Source: Paraphysoderma sedebokerense
Lineage: Eukaryota; Blastocladiomycota; Physodermatomycetes; Physodermatales; Physodermataceae
Direction: 5' to 3'
Assembly: GCA_025602915.1 (NCBI GenBank)
Contig: JAHLJZ010000018.1
Coordinates: 62,001 to 126,000, forward strand
Length of the DNA: 64,000 nucleotides
Position numbers and translations under genes: made by a program. Numbering within the stretch: the stretch's first letter is position 1; each line of letters opens with the position of its first letter. The notes beneath the pieces were generated by a model. That model did not search any database and was not told the DNA's origin. It was given only the letters and a program-made list of their open reading frames with translations. Shown here piece after piece: positions 42,783 through 54,159 of this stretch.

Positions 42783-44965
42783 TCATGAGTACTTAAACCC
42801 AAGTCCGTTATCTACAATCCACTTGAACATATCTCCTGCCAAATCATCACGAGCTTTTTCCTCTTGCTCTTCGAAAAACTGGATATCATCAATTATCAAC
42901 AGACCTGGCTCGCGCCGAGAATCTGCTTTACTGGATCCATCCAATGTTAATTGACCTGTAATTCTGGATAATGTATTAGCTCCTAGGTCCCCAGCGAACC
43001 CCAGCTTTTCCGCCGCAGGCTGTTGATAATGTCGTGAGGCGCGAAAACATTTGCGACTCTTCCATTCCTTACCCAGCAGAAGCGACCGCAATCGGAAAGT
43101 GTTCGCAGGATCCGTCGGCAAAGTAATCGTTTCGAATGGAATAGGAGGATAAGACGGTGGGAGTACTTTGAGGAGTTCAGCTAGGTAGGAGTCGATTGGA
43201 ACAGTCGGCAAAGGAGGGTCAGGCAAAGGTATCTGAGCATTGAATTTCCGGTGCTGAAGGTATGGTGACTTCAAGCAAGCCAATGTATCTGTCGCTGGAG
43301 CATTCGCTCGCGGAAGTGGCGGGGAAGAAAATCTATTGGGTTCCTGTGAGGTACTGTGTAGTGATATCGAAGAATGCGGCGAGTTTTGAAAATACGATTT
43401 CGACGTCTGTCCAGACGGCACTGAAACTGAAACTGTCTCGCTTCGAGTCATATCTGGCCGCTTGGACTCAAAAAATATGATGTCCTGGTCTGTTTGTAAT
43501 GGCATTAGCTCCTTCGTCTGTAACCTCCTCTTCGTCTCGTCTTCACCGTGCACGTAAAGCCATTCGTTTATTGTATTGATGGCTATTTTGGCGGCCTCGT
43601 CTACCCCTGAGCGTGGATCAGTGGAAGCCGAAACCCTTAACTTCAATGTGCCTACCGTCAAGAAGACTACAATTCCATCCGTCTCCTCGACTAATTCATA
43701 AGAAGGGGTGGCACCCAGCCGACGAAGAAGCAGTGAGAGTTGATCCTTGTAAGTGGTTTGAATTGAGAGGTTCGCGGTGGATGGATCATGTAACGCAAAG
43801 TCTGGAGAATAAATGTCTTGCTTCGAAGCTAAAGGAGAAGGGTGTAACGTCGGCGTTCTAAACTGGTATGAATCAGGCGATTCTTCCAAACTTATCCTTT
43901 TCGCATTTAATCCATCAGCGACAGCGTCCAGTGGACGTTTACCAGCTCCATGGGAGGGATCGGCTTGGGGATTTGAGAAGGAAGCAGTCGAAAATGTAGA
44001 CGTTGTATCCGACTGTATGGTAGATTCTTGTTTTGAATTCGGTGGGTCCCCAGATGGATGCGGAAGACCAAATTTTTCTTGAGCCGCCTGAAATCCCATC
44101 ACATACTAAGAACGAATATTATGAGTCTTCATGTCACAAGGAACAAGATAAAAACGAATATTATCATACCGTTGCCAGCCAAATCGCACATGCTTCAGCT
44201 TTAGCTTCTTTCTTCGAACCTCGGTATGAAGATTTCGCCGACTGATGTCCTACTGCCACAGAAGCTTGGAATGAGGGTGGCGCTTGTTGCGATTCTTCAA
44301 TGTTAAATACGGGATCAGACAAGCGACTTTCTAAACGTTTAATTAGCATAAATAGCGCTAGAATCACTTGATGTCGATAAAAGAAGTAAACAGCGTACTT
44401 GCACAGTATTCGCAGAGCGCCGAGATGGCGGTAGAGGAAACGGTTTGTCGACGCAAAACTGGGACAGTTGACAAAGGAGATTGAGTGATTTGAGACGGGG
44501 AATCAAATACATTTCCCAGATTTTGGATCTGATTACTTTGAACAGCTTTCAGCGCTGAAGATCATGCATCAAATCACAGCAAAGAATGGAGGATCCAGTT
44601 CAAGAAGAGAATCGGCAGTTAATAAATATGAACATACGGACACAGCAAAGTAAAGCCAATCTGAATTCGAAAGCTCAACTTACCGAGCTCGGAGGCAGCA
44701 TGTTTCGCTTCTTTTTTACTGTGATAGATCGGCTGGACAATAAAGAATTGACCAGCAAAGATGCAAGTGCATCCATAAAGGTTTCCAAGGGTCCGTTTGA
44801 TTTCGGTGAACTCATATTCTGGTTTTTCTACCAATTTTAATTTCATGGAAAGCTAAGTATAGGAGAACATAGAATGAAAACATAAGCCGTGCATAAGCGA
44901 AGGTGCACAGAAAGATTTTTATTTCAAACCTCGACGAGCTTAGATGTAGCGTTAACTCCAGCCAT
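42783..44965 (-). CDS. Protein with three dsRNA-binding domains (right copy)
   Basis: Identical to 15352-17534. Confidence 0.75.
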
Positions 44966-45275
44966 TTTGAGATCGGAGACGGATGGTTGTTGAAAGAGGA
45001 CCACTACTGAGATATCTATCCCACGATGATATCAGCCGAAAATCAATCTTCACAATTTTTCATCAGGCCTTGCGGCTTCGCTAAATGGTAGGTCGGAAGT
45101 ATTAAAGACAGTGAACCTCAGCCACAACAGGGAGCGGGAACCGGCGCATCAGACGACTCACTTCAACCCATATCGCACCACAAAAAAAGTAGCAAGTAAT
45201 CGATTTGAAGTTCCAGTTCTCCAATTTTACCCTATTACAGGAGATTATCAGAAATTCTGGGGAGATTTCAGCTTT

Positions 45276-45482
45276 TTAGAATGTGCGGTGTCGTGATTGA
45301 CCGAAACCGTTAACCTTGACTTCGCCATTGCCAATACTTTTTTCATATGATGAGACACTGAGTACCAAAGATCTTATACCATATATCATTTGATCCGTCA
45401 TGTGGAAAGCACAAAGAGATGCCGACATAGCTATAATCATACTATAATAATTGTATCTACCTTGGCGCGAATTATCACGCAT
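45276..45482 (-). CDS. Possible small single-helix membrane protein (right copy)
   Basis: Identical to 17845-18051. Confidence 0.35.
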   Translation of the reverse strand: MRDNSRQGRYNYYSMIIAMSASLCAFHMTDQMIYGIRSLVLSVSSYEKSIGNGEVKVNGFGQSRHRTF

Positions 45483-45562
45483 TGCCTGACCCAGGTGACC
45501 TTTTCCTGCTGATTGCCTTGGCCGTTCTCTCTTCCCTCCTATTCAATTGAAATCAACAAAGT

Positions 45563-46300
45563 ATGAAGCGACCCAGGACAGAGACAGAGCTCTCTCAGGC
45601 CACTTCGGCAACAGCACCTCCCCGCAAACAAAGCCGTCTTCTGGCCGATCTTGTCCCTGAGAACGTCATCGACCAGCCAAAGGCTTCGGTCATCAAGTTC
45701 GGCCTAAAATCCGTTACAGCTCAGCCGAGCATTCCCCTGACAAGCAATCAAGATGATTTAAACGGAGAGGAAATCGATTCTGATATTGACACTGTGAAGT
45801 ACTACCCTGCTGAATTGACTGAAAGAAGTCAGTTTATCAGTGATAAGACACGGAGAAAAGTTACTCCATTTCAATTCAAGGTATACGATTGCTGTAGACA
45901 GGTCTGTTGCTCCACATCATGAAAAATTGATTGCAATCATTAATTGAAATTTAAATCAAATAGGTGCCAAAAGGGAAGCTAACAACGTATAAAGCAATAT
46001 CGGATTATCTCTCCTCTGCTCCTCGAGCGGTCGGACAAGCTCTGAAAAATAATCCGTTTGCACCATTCATCCCATGCCACAGAGTAGTAGCCAATAACGG
46101 ATATGTCGGCGGATTTTCCGGGTATGTTCTGTATAATCGCTCGGTTCTGATCGCGATGTTGATCCTTTTGAATTAGTCAATGGGGCAGTGGGTGCAAGAT
46201 CCAGTCAAAAAAAGCAAAACTAAAGAAAGAAGGTGTACTGGTCGGCGATGATGGATTTGTGAAGGGTTGGGATATTGTTTTTTGGAATCAGTTCAAGTGA
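45563..46300 (+). CDS. MGMT: O6-methylguanine-DNA methyltransferase, intact
   Basis: Suicide repair protein that moves alkyl groups from O6 of guanine to its own cysteine. Exons 45563-45901, 45964-46121 and 46177-46300 give 206 residues. The first about 110 residues form a basic, nuclear-signal-like N-terminus (MKRPRTETE, PPRKQSRL) and an acidic linker in place of the weakly conserved N-terminal domain. The C-terminal domain starts TPFQFKVYDC and continues VPKGKLTTYKAIS, PRAVGQALKNNPF, then the active site IPCHRV (acceptor Cys, about 46075) and VGGFSG. It ends KKEGV, GFVKGW and FWNQFK. A true methyltransferase rather than an alkyltransferase-like protein, because the Cys is present. The duplication breakpoint (46067) falls eight bases before the acceptor Cys codon region. 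Confidence 0.95.
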
Positions 46301-46850
46301 GGTCTGTTTTCATCCTTGTAGTGCAGACATTGAGGTCAGGGCACATTGTATAGTCAGTGACGAGGACGCAGAGAGACAGTCACGAAACCTCGTTTGCGCT
46401 AAACTCAGAATGCACACAGGCTTGGTGAATTTTCCTCGGTTACCAATCCGCAGTTAGCATTGAAATTAGTTTTCTCGTCAAATTTTTATGGGGAGTGAAA
46501 TGTTGAAAACCGTTATATATTAGTACTCAGTGCTTTAGGGTTGTTTCGTAAGCCAAGATGAAAATTTCTGCTTGTACCATACATCACCGAATTGTATAAT
46601 ACCGAATGTTCCATGTCGGTACCTAATTCCCGAAAAAAACTATTATTTCGCACGTGTTTAACAGGATGATTACTCTTTACCTACATAAATAAATTGCGAG
46701 TGTTCATAACGGGTGTCTCGAGCTGATTGTGCCTATGTCCTATTAAATCACCGCCGGACTTTTAGTCTTGGAAGTTGGACACTTCTGTCAACTAATGATG
46801 CTTGTTCGCATAAAAAATGAATTATTCAGATCTGTAAGTTGGCGGTGAGG
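46301..46850. other. MGMT 3' flank, no gene seen
   Basis: About 550 bp with only short ORFs. A CACGTG occurs at 46651-46656 without a nearby start codon. Upstream remains of the membrane-protein relic at 46859 may lie here but are not recognisable. Confidence 0.5.
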
Positions 46851-46858
46851 TGCTTTTT

Positions 46859-47140
46859 ATTGTTATTCTCACTAGTCTATTGTCAGCGGTGTTATCGTTC
46901 GTGTACATTTATCGGTTGAAGCGGGAGCTATTGAGCTCTAATAATGGATCTAGCGGTGCCAAATTCGAAGCCACCACCAAAAGTTTAACATCAACTTAAG
47001 TTTGTCAGACTTCGATTTCCGTATCCATATTCATAGGGTGTATCATTTTTTTAAACTAGTTTAATTGAAACCGAGCTATCCTTGGACCTCCCAGTCTGCT
47101 GTTAATCGAGTGTCAACGTTTGGAGCGTCGTTGGTAACAT
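46859..47140 (+). pseudogene. Decayed third member of the seven-helix membrane protein family
   Basis: On the plus strand, opposite to its two intact relatives. FIVILTSLLSAVLSFVYIYR followed by LKRELLSSNNGSSGAKFE and ATTKSLTST lines up with the fifth-helix region of the neighbours (LTCLVSAVLSLTYIYKLKQE and SKFNGTSKRTLSAY). A stop follows at about 46999. Further on, YPWTSQSAV, NRVSTFGA (about 47075-47130) matches FPWTAMYIVGEVTAFGS of the intact genes, in another register. The N-terminal half is missing or unrecognisable. An inverted, truncated gene duplicate is the simplest reading. Confidence 0.7.
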
Positions 47141-47192
47141 GAAGGGATAGTTGATATAACTTGAATGTTACATTGTTTATAACTCCGGATAT

Positions 47193-48113
47193 TTATTTCG
47201 CATCTGAAACATCTCGTCGAACAGATACTAAATGAGATTGAGTATTTGTACCCTGGCCTCCTTTAGCGAGAAGATCCAACATATTCACTTGAAACCCAGT
47301 CATGGATCCAAATGCGGTAACTTCACCGACAATATACATTGCAGTCCACGGGAATGGAAGTCTAAATACAACAACCATCAAATAAATGATTATCACCACC
47401 AAGAACATTGACACATAAATCCAAACTCGACGAATATACGCAGACAAAGTACGTTTTGAGGTACCGTTGAATTTCGACCCGGTAGAATCACAATTGAAAC
47501 TTATCAACTCTTGTTTCAGTTTATATATATACGTCAACGATAATACGGCTGACACTAGACATGTCAGCATTGCTAAACCGTAACTACCAGCGAACAACCA
47601 AAAACTCAGCTCAAATCTCGCGTTAAGTTCCGGGTGAGAGGATTCGGTCGTTACCACTTTAATGTAGGTATATGTGTACACAAGCAAGAACGCAAGAACA
47701 ATGAATTGAAACAGGTGGATAGTTTTCTGGCCGATACGAATTAAGGTTACTGAATTTCGCAAAATCATTGAAGAGAGTGCTAAACTTCCCACACTGAAAA
47801 GTCCAATGTCAAGGTTGAGTAGCACAGTCGCAAGTATTTCGAACCACCAATTCACACATTTGTCGTTTGTAACTATAATTTTAACTTCGGCTTTCTGGCA
47901 TGGAACCAAAAAGGGCTGTAATGTTATTGTAATGGTGGATATTGAAATGACTATCCAGGTCACAGTTGAAAATTGCAGGAACCGAGACGAGGATGTGGAA
48001 TTTTGGAGCCGCTTGTGTACGGCTCGGGTAATAAAGAAAGATGTAAGAATAAAGGGTAGCGAAATAGCAATAAATATTCCGTCGGCGATTGTAAAATTCT
48101 GGTGTATGACCAT
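47193..48113 (-). CDS. Seven-helix membrane protein, family unknown, paralogue 1
   Basis: Intronless ORF of 306 residues with about seven hydrophobic helices: FIAISLPFILTSFFI, TWIVISISTITITL, a long one around LATVLLNLDIGLFSVGSL, FIVLAFLLVYTYTY, LFAGSYGLAMLTCLVS, VSMFLVVIIIYLMVVVF and AMYIVGEVTAFGSM. Two cysteines (VPCQ and NDKCVNW) flank a loop and are shared with paralogue 2, so may form a disulfide. The tail ends SHLVSVRRDVSDAK. The layout resembles a GPCR, but I see no diagnostic family motif. It has no intron although nearly all neighbours do, which suggests origin by retrocopy or a family that is intronless by nature. Confidence 0.75.
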   Translation of the reverse strand: MVIHQNFTIADGIFIAISLPFILTSFFITRAVHKRLQNSTSSSRFLQFSTVTWIVISISTITITLQPFLVPCQKAEVKIIVTNDKCVNWWFEILATVLLNLDIGLFSVGSLALSSMILRNSVTLIRIGQKTIHLFQFIVLAFLLVYTYTYIKVVTTESSHPELNARFELSFWLFAGSYGLAMLTCLVSAVLSLTYIYKLKQELISFNCDSTGSKFNGTSKRTLSAYIRRVWIYVSMFLVVIIIYLMVVVFRLPFPWTAMYIVGEVTAFGSMTGFQVNMLDLLAKGGQGTNTQSHLVSVRRDVSDAK

Positions 48114-48586
48114 TTTAAGTGTGTGAAAATTTATGTCTTCTTATTTTTTTGGCCGAAGAACACTGGAGCTCATTGCTCATGATGAATTCGGGACGCACTT
48201 ACAAGATGTCGGCACCACGGGCTCGAAGATTGAATGATAATATCACATTATGAAACAACCGGATCGTATCAGGGGTATAAAATTTATCTAAACCTATCAA
48301 ATTGAGGGGGGAATTATTCAATATATTCTGTGAGACTGGATAGCTCTCCCATCACTTGTATAATTCAGCAGGCAGGGCGTTGTCGAAATATTCAAAAAAT
48401 GCGTGGTATTGCACAAATTCGAGTTGAAGAATCGACATCGACACCTTCAATCAAGAAACATTACGATTTTGTTGTTGCATATCCACTGTATTACAAATTA
48501 TTCTCTAGGTATATACTCGTAATTATGTAAGTCGAATAATACAATGTTTCTTTAAAGCCATACCCAGTGAGAGTTAAGAAGGATTA
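48114..48586. other. Gap between the two membrane-protein paralogues
   Basis: 473 bp; promoter of paralogue 1 and 3' flank of paralogue 2. No gene seen. Confidence 0.55.
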
Positions 48587-49498
48587 TCATTTCGCATCTA
48601 TAGTACTTCGTCGAACGGATACCAGATGCGATCCGGCATGGCTATCTCCTCCTTTCGACAGGAGATCCAACATGTTGACTTGAAATCCTGTCATCGACCC
48701 AAACGCTGTCACTTGAGCAACGACATACAAAGCAGTCCACGGAAAAATAAATCTAAATGCAATTGCTATCAAATAAATTAGAATTACCCCCACGAACATG
48801 CACACATAAATCCAAATTCGCTGAATGTAAATCGACATTGCAGATTTGGTGGCAGAGTTGAATTTAGGATGACTAGAGTGACTATTAAGGGTCAATAATT
48901 CCTTCTTCAATGTATAGATGTAAATCAACGACAACGCTGCTGAAGCTACACAAGTCAACATGGCTAAACCGTAACTTCCAGCAAATAACCAAAAACTGAG
49001 CTCATATTTCGCTTTTAGTTCTGGATGGGTTGATACTGTCATCACAACGTCGATGTAAATGTAGGTGTACAAAGCCAAAAATGAAAGAACAATACACTGA
49101 AAAGCAAGGATTGCCTTCTTATTTATGCGGAATAAAGTGACCGAATGCTGTAAAATCATGGAGGAAAGTGACAAGCTGCCGACACTAAAGAGTCCAATAC
49201 CAAGGTTCACAAGAATGATTGCCACAATTTCGAGTCCCCAATTTAAACATTTATCAAACGTGATTATAGTCTTTTTTTCAGTTCGGTGACAAGGAATGAG
49301 GAACGGCTGTAACGTTGCGACTATCGTTGATAATGAAATTACTATCCATGTCAATGTTGTACATTTGAGGAACCAAGAAGAGGAGGTAGTATTTTGAAGA
49401 CGCGCGTATACCAGTTGAGTAATGTAGAGACAAATAAGAATGAAAGGAAGTGAAAAGGCAGTAAAGACAGCGTCGGCTAATGCTGAATTTTGAGGCAT
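48587..49498 (-). CDS. Seven-helix membrane protein, family unknown, paralogue 2
   Basis: Intronless; 303 residues if started at ATG 49498 (MPQNSALADAVF), which aligns with the start of paralogue 1. An in-frame ATG at 49585 would add 29 polar residues. It shares with paralogue 1 the blocks TWIVIS, TLQPFL(I/V)PC, FSVGSL, YELSFWLFAGSYGLAMLTC, FPWTA, VTAFGSMTGFQVNMLDLL and the tail SHLVSVRR. Same strand, 473 bp apart: a tandem gene duplication, old enough for clear divergence outside the helices. Variation is concentrated in the third internal loop and N-terminus, the places where receptors differ in coupling and ligand. Confidence 0.75.
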   Translation of the reverse strand: MPQNSALADAVFTAFSLPFILICLYITQLVYARLQNTTSSSWFLKCTTLTWIVISLSTIVATLQPFLIPCHRTEKKTIITFDKCLNWGLEIVAIILVNLGIGLFSVGSLSLSSMILQHSVTLFRINKKAILAFQCIVLSFLALYTYIYIDVVMTVSTHPELKAKYELSFWLFAGSYGLAMLTCVASAALSLIYIYTLKKELLTLNSHSSHPKFNSATKSAMSIYIQRIWIYVCMFVGVILIYLIAIAFRFIFPWTALYVVAQVTAFGSMTGFQVNMLDLLSKGGDSHAGSHLVSVRRSTIDAK

Positions 49499-50036
49499 AG
49501 AAATTATTTCAGAATAAAACGTATTACTACTTATTCTTTGGTAAGGGGACGGTGGACGTCGGGCTGCATATTTCCGTGTGGACATTTAACCACCGTTGGC
49601 TCTTTGGGCTTAATTGTTGACATTGAAACAATAAAAACCACCGACCGTATCGGGGAAATAGGAAGGCCTACTCGAAATATGAGGGCAGTAAGGGCCATAT
49701 CAGTGGTCGAATGTTTAATTCATAATTCATTATTTTTGCGCTACTTGAGCTTAGCGCTGATGTCGATTGGAATATCGGTATAGTGAAACTTGCGTCAATG
49801 CAAAGGCCACGATAAAATGAGACCCGAGCTGAGGAAAGAAGATAAACTTTATGTTCTTACGTTTATAAGATCTTGTTTACTGTTTTCCTCCAACGAAATT
49901 TACATATTTTATTCATTCCACGTATTTAGGTATAAATCAAAGTTAAAAACGCCACTTGATTTATCAAATCGATCGGTGTCAAATGGAAGCGTTGATTCCT
50001 TAAAAATCGTATACAGTAAACAGTTGAAGCACCGTG
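49499..50036. other. Shared upstream region of paralogue 2 and the hydrolase
   Basis: 538 bp between divergent starts; short ORFs only. Nothing recognisable. Confidence 0.55.
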
Positions 50037-51062
50037 ATGACGACAAATATTATAACTCCATCGCAATCAGATTTTCCTCTCAAATTTGTCTACATTCCTC
50101 CTCCGAACAAAAATCCCGCCAGTAATATCTTGCTACTCTTGCACGGCCTCGGAGATTCTGAACTTCCTTTCGCAAATCTTGGGCGGTCTTTGCAACTTCC
50201 ACAAACAGCAGTTATGAGTGTCACCGCACCATATGCTGTCCCTTTGTTAGATAATTCTTATATGTGGGTGAATGGATCATTTGATATGATTGGAGATGGT
50301 TTGATATTTTTAATTGTTTGAAGCAGCTCGCTGACTTAGATATACACCTTATTGATCAATTTTACTTGCAGTATTACCGCCATCCTCTTCTACATTTCAT
50401 TCGAATCTTCAGAAAACTCGACAAACACTGATAGATTTCATCAATGTCCTCACCAAAAAGCCATATTCATATCAGCCCTCGTCCATTTTCTTATTGGGTT
50501 ACGATCAAGGCGCAACGACAGCTATGGATGTCGGTTTATATAGTAGCCTGTCGATAGGAGGTATTGTCTCAATTGGTGGTGTGATATTGGAAAGAAAAGA
50601 AGAAATCAAAGTGAACGAAGACACAAAATTTCTAATGGTCTATGGAGAAGACGATGATGTGATTGATCCGGATGAAGAAATTGAAAAAGTTTTTATCTCG
50701 ACTTTATCCATTCTGCGTACAATGTATCTGACATTCGGTTTATTTCACTCTCATTAGATCTCAAAGCTAAAAAAGAAGTTCCAGTTATCCATTGAAACCG
50801 TCACCTTAAAGAATAAGAATCATGGTATGCCGAATAACAAGGTATCATACCATCACCTCTAATTTTCGTTTCCCCATTGAAAAATATTCTGAGATATTAT
50901 GCTTATTAACGACTTGAAATTTCCCACGCTTTGCGCTGGTGTTGATTTTATTGAATGATCTTACAGACTCAATGGACGCCAATTATGACATTTTTCGGTA
51001 AAAATTTGAAATTGAGGAACCTTGCGTTGGAATCTATGTCAGATGTGATGGAATTGAAGTAA
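50037..51062 (+). CDS. Alpha/beta hydrolase, phospholipase/carboxylesterase-like, Asp at nucleophile
   Basis: Four exons. The first (ATG 50037) has NILLLLHGLGDSELPFANLG and SVTAPYAVPLL followed by YMWVNGSFD, the oxyanion-hole loop and early strands of the Abhydrolase_2 family. The second (from about 50372) reads STFHSNLQKTRQTLIDFINV and IFLLGYDQGATTAMDVG. The nucleophile elbow is GYDQG with GAT at 50503-50505, where acyl-protein thioesterases have GFSQG. The acid loop YGEDDDVIDP follows. After an intron comes ISKLKKKFQLSIET with NKNHGMP (catalytic His), and a last exon TQWTPIMTFFGKNLK to the stop at 51060-51062. Acid and His are in place but Ser is Asp, so it uses an Asp nucleophile, as epoxide hydrolases and dehalogenases do, or is a non-catalytic relative. 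Confidence 0.8.
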
Positions 51063-51539
51063 TGCGGAAAACTCATTCAAGATCCTGCGGTCAAGGTCTT
51101 CTAGTTCTAGAATGGAAGAAATTAATGTATCGAGCTAATTCCGGAAGACTGAGGCAGTTCGGGTTCGCCGATAGTAGTTGTCGCGGGGTAGATTTAGAAA
51201 TTCTTTTTTCGGACCGTAGGCATGAGTTCGATGTGGTTTCTGAAAAGCCGCTGTAAATAGGAATTAGCATTCGATGTATAATAAATGAGTGGCTTGCTAG
51301 ATTAATCGTGATTTTCATCAAAATCGTAGATATATATTTGCATTTCTTCAGATAAGTAATGTACATCGATTCATATCTTCAAAAAAGAGACATATAGTTT
51401 GACAAGCAGGCATGCCTCGATTTATGGTCGCTGTGAATTTCAGCAGCAAGTGAATGCTACTCATCAAGTCGGTAAACATCCCTGACCACCACCACAGTTA
51501 CGCTTTAGTGCTCTCTACCATCCTTTACTGTCTCGTTCT
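51063..51539. other. Gap between convergent hydrolase and CHMP1 genes
   Basis: 477 bp; short ORFs only, no recognisable feature. Confidence 0.55.
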
Positions 51540-52775
51540 TTACATATTTCGCAGTTTTGTCAATCGCTCAGTCAATTCATCTTGTTCTTCCTTCTCCTTT
51601 CCTTCTTTCACTCCTAAACTGGTACCTGGTACTGCAGCTCCGTTCATTTCCATATTCAATTCTAATCCATGTTCATCTGCCACCTGTTGCATCAAAAGAT
51701 CAACGTCTTCTTGCGGGGTAGATTGAGCTGTTGTCGTGGACATTGCACTTTCCATGTATGAAGTTTGAACATCAAGATCTTCAAACTGTGATTCAAATTT
51801 ATCCATGACCATCGAAATCTGGGAATGAAATATAACAGATTAAAGTCAATGAGTGCGAAGCGTAGAGAAACAAAGCACAGTAACGCGATGTAAACGGATT
51901 GAAACGTTGACGCTACGATTAGGTGGTAGCAATAAATAGATTCTGTATCTCACCTGTTCTAAATTCATAGCCGCCATTGCTTTATCCATCTGTTTCACAA
52001 CTCCAGCCATCGACTGTGTGACTTTCCTCATTGTCACTGCAGTTTGAACTCTAGATGCCACCGCATCAATTCTAGATCCTAATCTTAATAGATTCAACGA
52101 CTCGTTCTTCTTTCGTATGGCATTAGCAGCATATATCCGAGCTCCTTCCATATTTCCTTGTTGAATAGCCTGTATGACGATGTAAGTTTGATGTCAATAT
52201 CAAGATTTCGGTTTCCTTGGTGCGTTCATGCTCCATGTAAAGTCATCTACATTATGAGAGGAGGAAACGATACCTTTTTGAGTTTCACTTTTTCGGCTGC
52301 TTCATCCTTCTGGCACTTTTTAGCATTTCGTTGCAGTTGTTTGGCAGTAAACTATTTCACATCAATTATTACAAATTAGGCGAGTCCCAGTAAGTTTCAA
52401 AGAATGACGTTTTGATCAGGTGAATGAGTCGGAATGGATTCATAAGATGCAAGGAATTGAGACAGAGCAATTAAATGTTCATTTGGAATGTTAGTCGGTT
52501 TATTTTTCATATACTCCGTTTGTTTCAGAAGAGTAGATAGGCCGGGCTATAAACTCGAAGCGCAGTCAACAAAAACCGATAATAACTACGTACCTTTAGC
52601 TGAAATAGGTGTTCTATGATAAGCAATATTCAGCCAATTACCAGATAAAGTATGAAAAAAAAGTTCGGGCGAAACAGAAAGGATGTTGAATGTAGTTGAA
52701 ATGGTATTGTCAGAGAAAGTTTCAACAGAACATAGGTAATGAGGGTAACGAATACATACTTTCAAGATTACTCAT
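51540..52775 (-). CDS. CHMP1: ESCRT-III subunit CHMP1/Did2 (Vps46)
   Basis: Regulatory ESCRT-III protein that recruits Vps4 in endosomal sorting and abscission. Exons from the ATG at 52775: [32 protein letters not shown], then [34 protein letters not shown] and [12 protein letters not shown], and the final exon with [16 protein letters not shown] and [20 protein letters not shown]. The C-terminus [12 protein letters not shown] is a type 1 MIM motif for Vps4 and other MIT domains. Length and all blocks match human CHMP1A/B. The first two exons are tiny (16 and 20 nt), but each joins in frame to give the family's LFQLKFTAKQL start. Confidence 0.95.
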
Positions 52776-53338
52776 TGTATTAAGGTAGTTCAAATGTAAA
52801 TAGAATCAACGCAGTTATAATGGTTTTCTCGGGAAATCGTCGCTGTCAATGAGAGGCAGGGATAATGGCTGATGGTTGTAATGTAAATTGAAGGTGTAAT
52901 GTGCGTGGTGAAGGAGACGAGACTGAGGAACCGTGATTCTCCAGCCTGTTCCTCACTATTAATACTTGTGCAAATATTAATCCGGAAGAATAAAAGATAT
53001 GTGTATTTAGCTACATCTTATTATCGATCATTTCAATCTTAATTTATCTTCAAATAGTCGCAGTCATATATGATCGAAGCCTGGTCTCAGCCTCATTCAA
53101 TCCTACATTGGCAAGGGATTTCGAATTCTACATTACCATTTTGCGATGATACAGTATCGATTTACAATATTAAGCTATTTTAATCATTTTGTTTCTGGAT
53201 TCTCGGAAATTAAGTTCTGAATACGCGGCAGCGCCATTGAATTTATTCCCAATTTCAATTCCATCTTTTAACTCTGCGCAACGTCTTTACATCTTGGACA
53301 AGAAAATCTCATATCTCAAAAAGGCACAACCCCATCAA
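52776..53338. other. Shared upstream region of CHMP1 and ALG13
   Basis: 563 bp between divergent start codons; no recognised motif. The ALG13 frame is open further upstream to 53189, but the conserved start is at 53339. Confidence 0.5.
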
Positions 53339-53984
53339 ATGACGTTGCCCTCGTCCCGTCCTCACCCACAATCAGTATTCGTCACAGTTGGAACCACCCG
53401 ATTTGATTCCCTCATCTCCACTATCCTATCTCCACCGATATTAACATACCTCTCCAACCAAAACTACAAAACCATAACTGTCCAACACGGGCACTCCGCA
53501 TTCCCTTCTCTATCAAACCTGAACTCATTGATTAAATCACTGGATATCAATCTAAACATCCAATATTACAATTTTAAACCAACCCTCAAAGATGACATTG
53601 CGAATGCAGATTTGGTGGTGAGCCATGCTGGGTCGGGGTCAATACTCGAATGTTTAAGATCGAATAAAAAGCTAGTGGTGGTGATTAATGAAGAGTTAAT
53701 GGATAATCATCAATTTGAATTGGCTTCGGAGTTGGAACGAATGGGTTATCTGGTGGCGTCCAAGTGCGGGTATGGTTTTGCGTCTCTTGATTAATTTTAG
53801 ATTGCAATTGTTATGTTAGGGACCTTGACCTGATGCGGGCTTTTCTTCTATATCTAGAAACCTAGAAAATGCATTGCAGAGGGTTACAGAAACTAGTTTG
53901 ACGCCTTTTCCAGAACAGAATATGTCAATATTCCCGGAACTCGTTGATTCCGTATTCAACGATATTACAAAAAAGACTTCATGA
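53339..53984 (+). CDS. ALG13: UDP-GlcNAc transferase catalytic subunit ALG13
   Basis: With membrane partner ALG14 it adds the second GlcNAc to the dolichol-linked oligosaccharide on the ER surface. Exon 53339-53769 starts MTLPSSRPHPQSVFVTVGTT and continues DSLI, KTITVQHGHS, ADLVVSHAGSGSILECL and NEELMDNHQFELASEL, the GT28-type UDP-GlcNAc-binding block. A splice to 53858 (GT at 53770, AG at 53857) gives NLENALQRVTE and FPELVDSVFNDITKK to the stop, 185 residues in all. Without that splice the frame ends at 53794, eight residues into the intron. The spliced form has the C-terminal helix of the family and is preferred. It is the short form without the OTU/Tudor extension of animal ALG13. Confidence 0.92.
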
Positions 53985-54159
53985 TATGACATGATTCGGC
54001 ATTCCAATATTTCCCATCATGCTATGAAGTGCGTTCCCACCTTCAACACGCACTGCTACCAGCATGACGTGCTTCGTTTTAGACACTTCTTACTATAACA
54101 ATGCTTTCATTCCGGTTACACCAAACAGTATTCGTATCAACAGTAAACCTCTCCAACTC
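53985..54159. terminator. Shared 3' region of convergent ALG13 and SEC12
   Basis: 175 bp between two stop codons of facing genes. Transcription must end in both directions here, so the 3' UTRs probably overlap. Confidence 0.4.

Noticed and set aside
47806-48126. Plus-strand ORF opposite membrane-protein paralogue 1
   Set aside because: It mirrors the hydrophobic coding strand; the minus-strand paralogy is decisive.
53770-53794. Unspliced end of ALG13 at 53794
   Set aside because: It loses the conserved C-terminal helix; a GT-AG intron 53770-53857 restores a 185-residue protein in frame.
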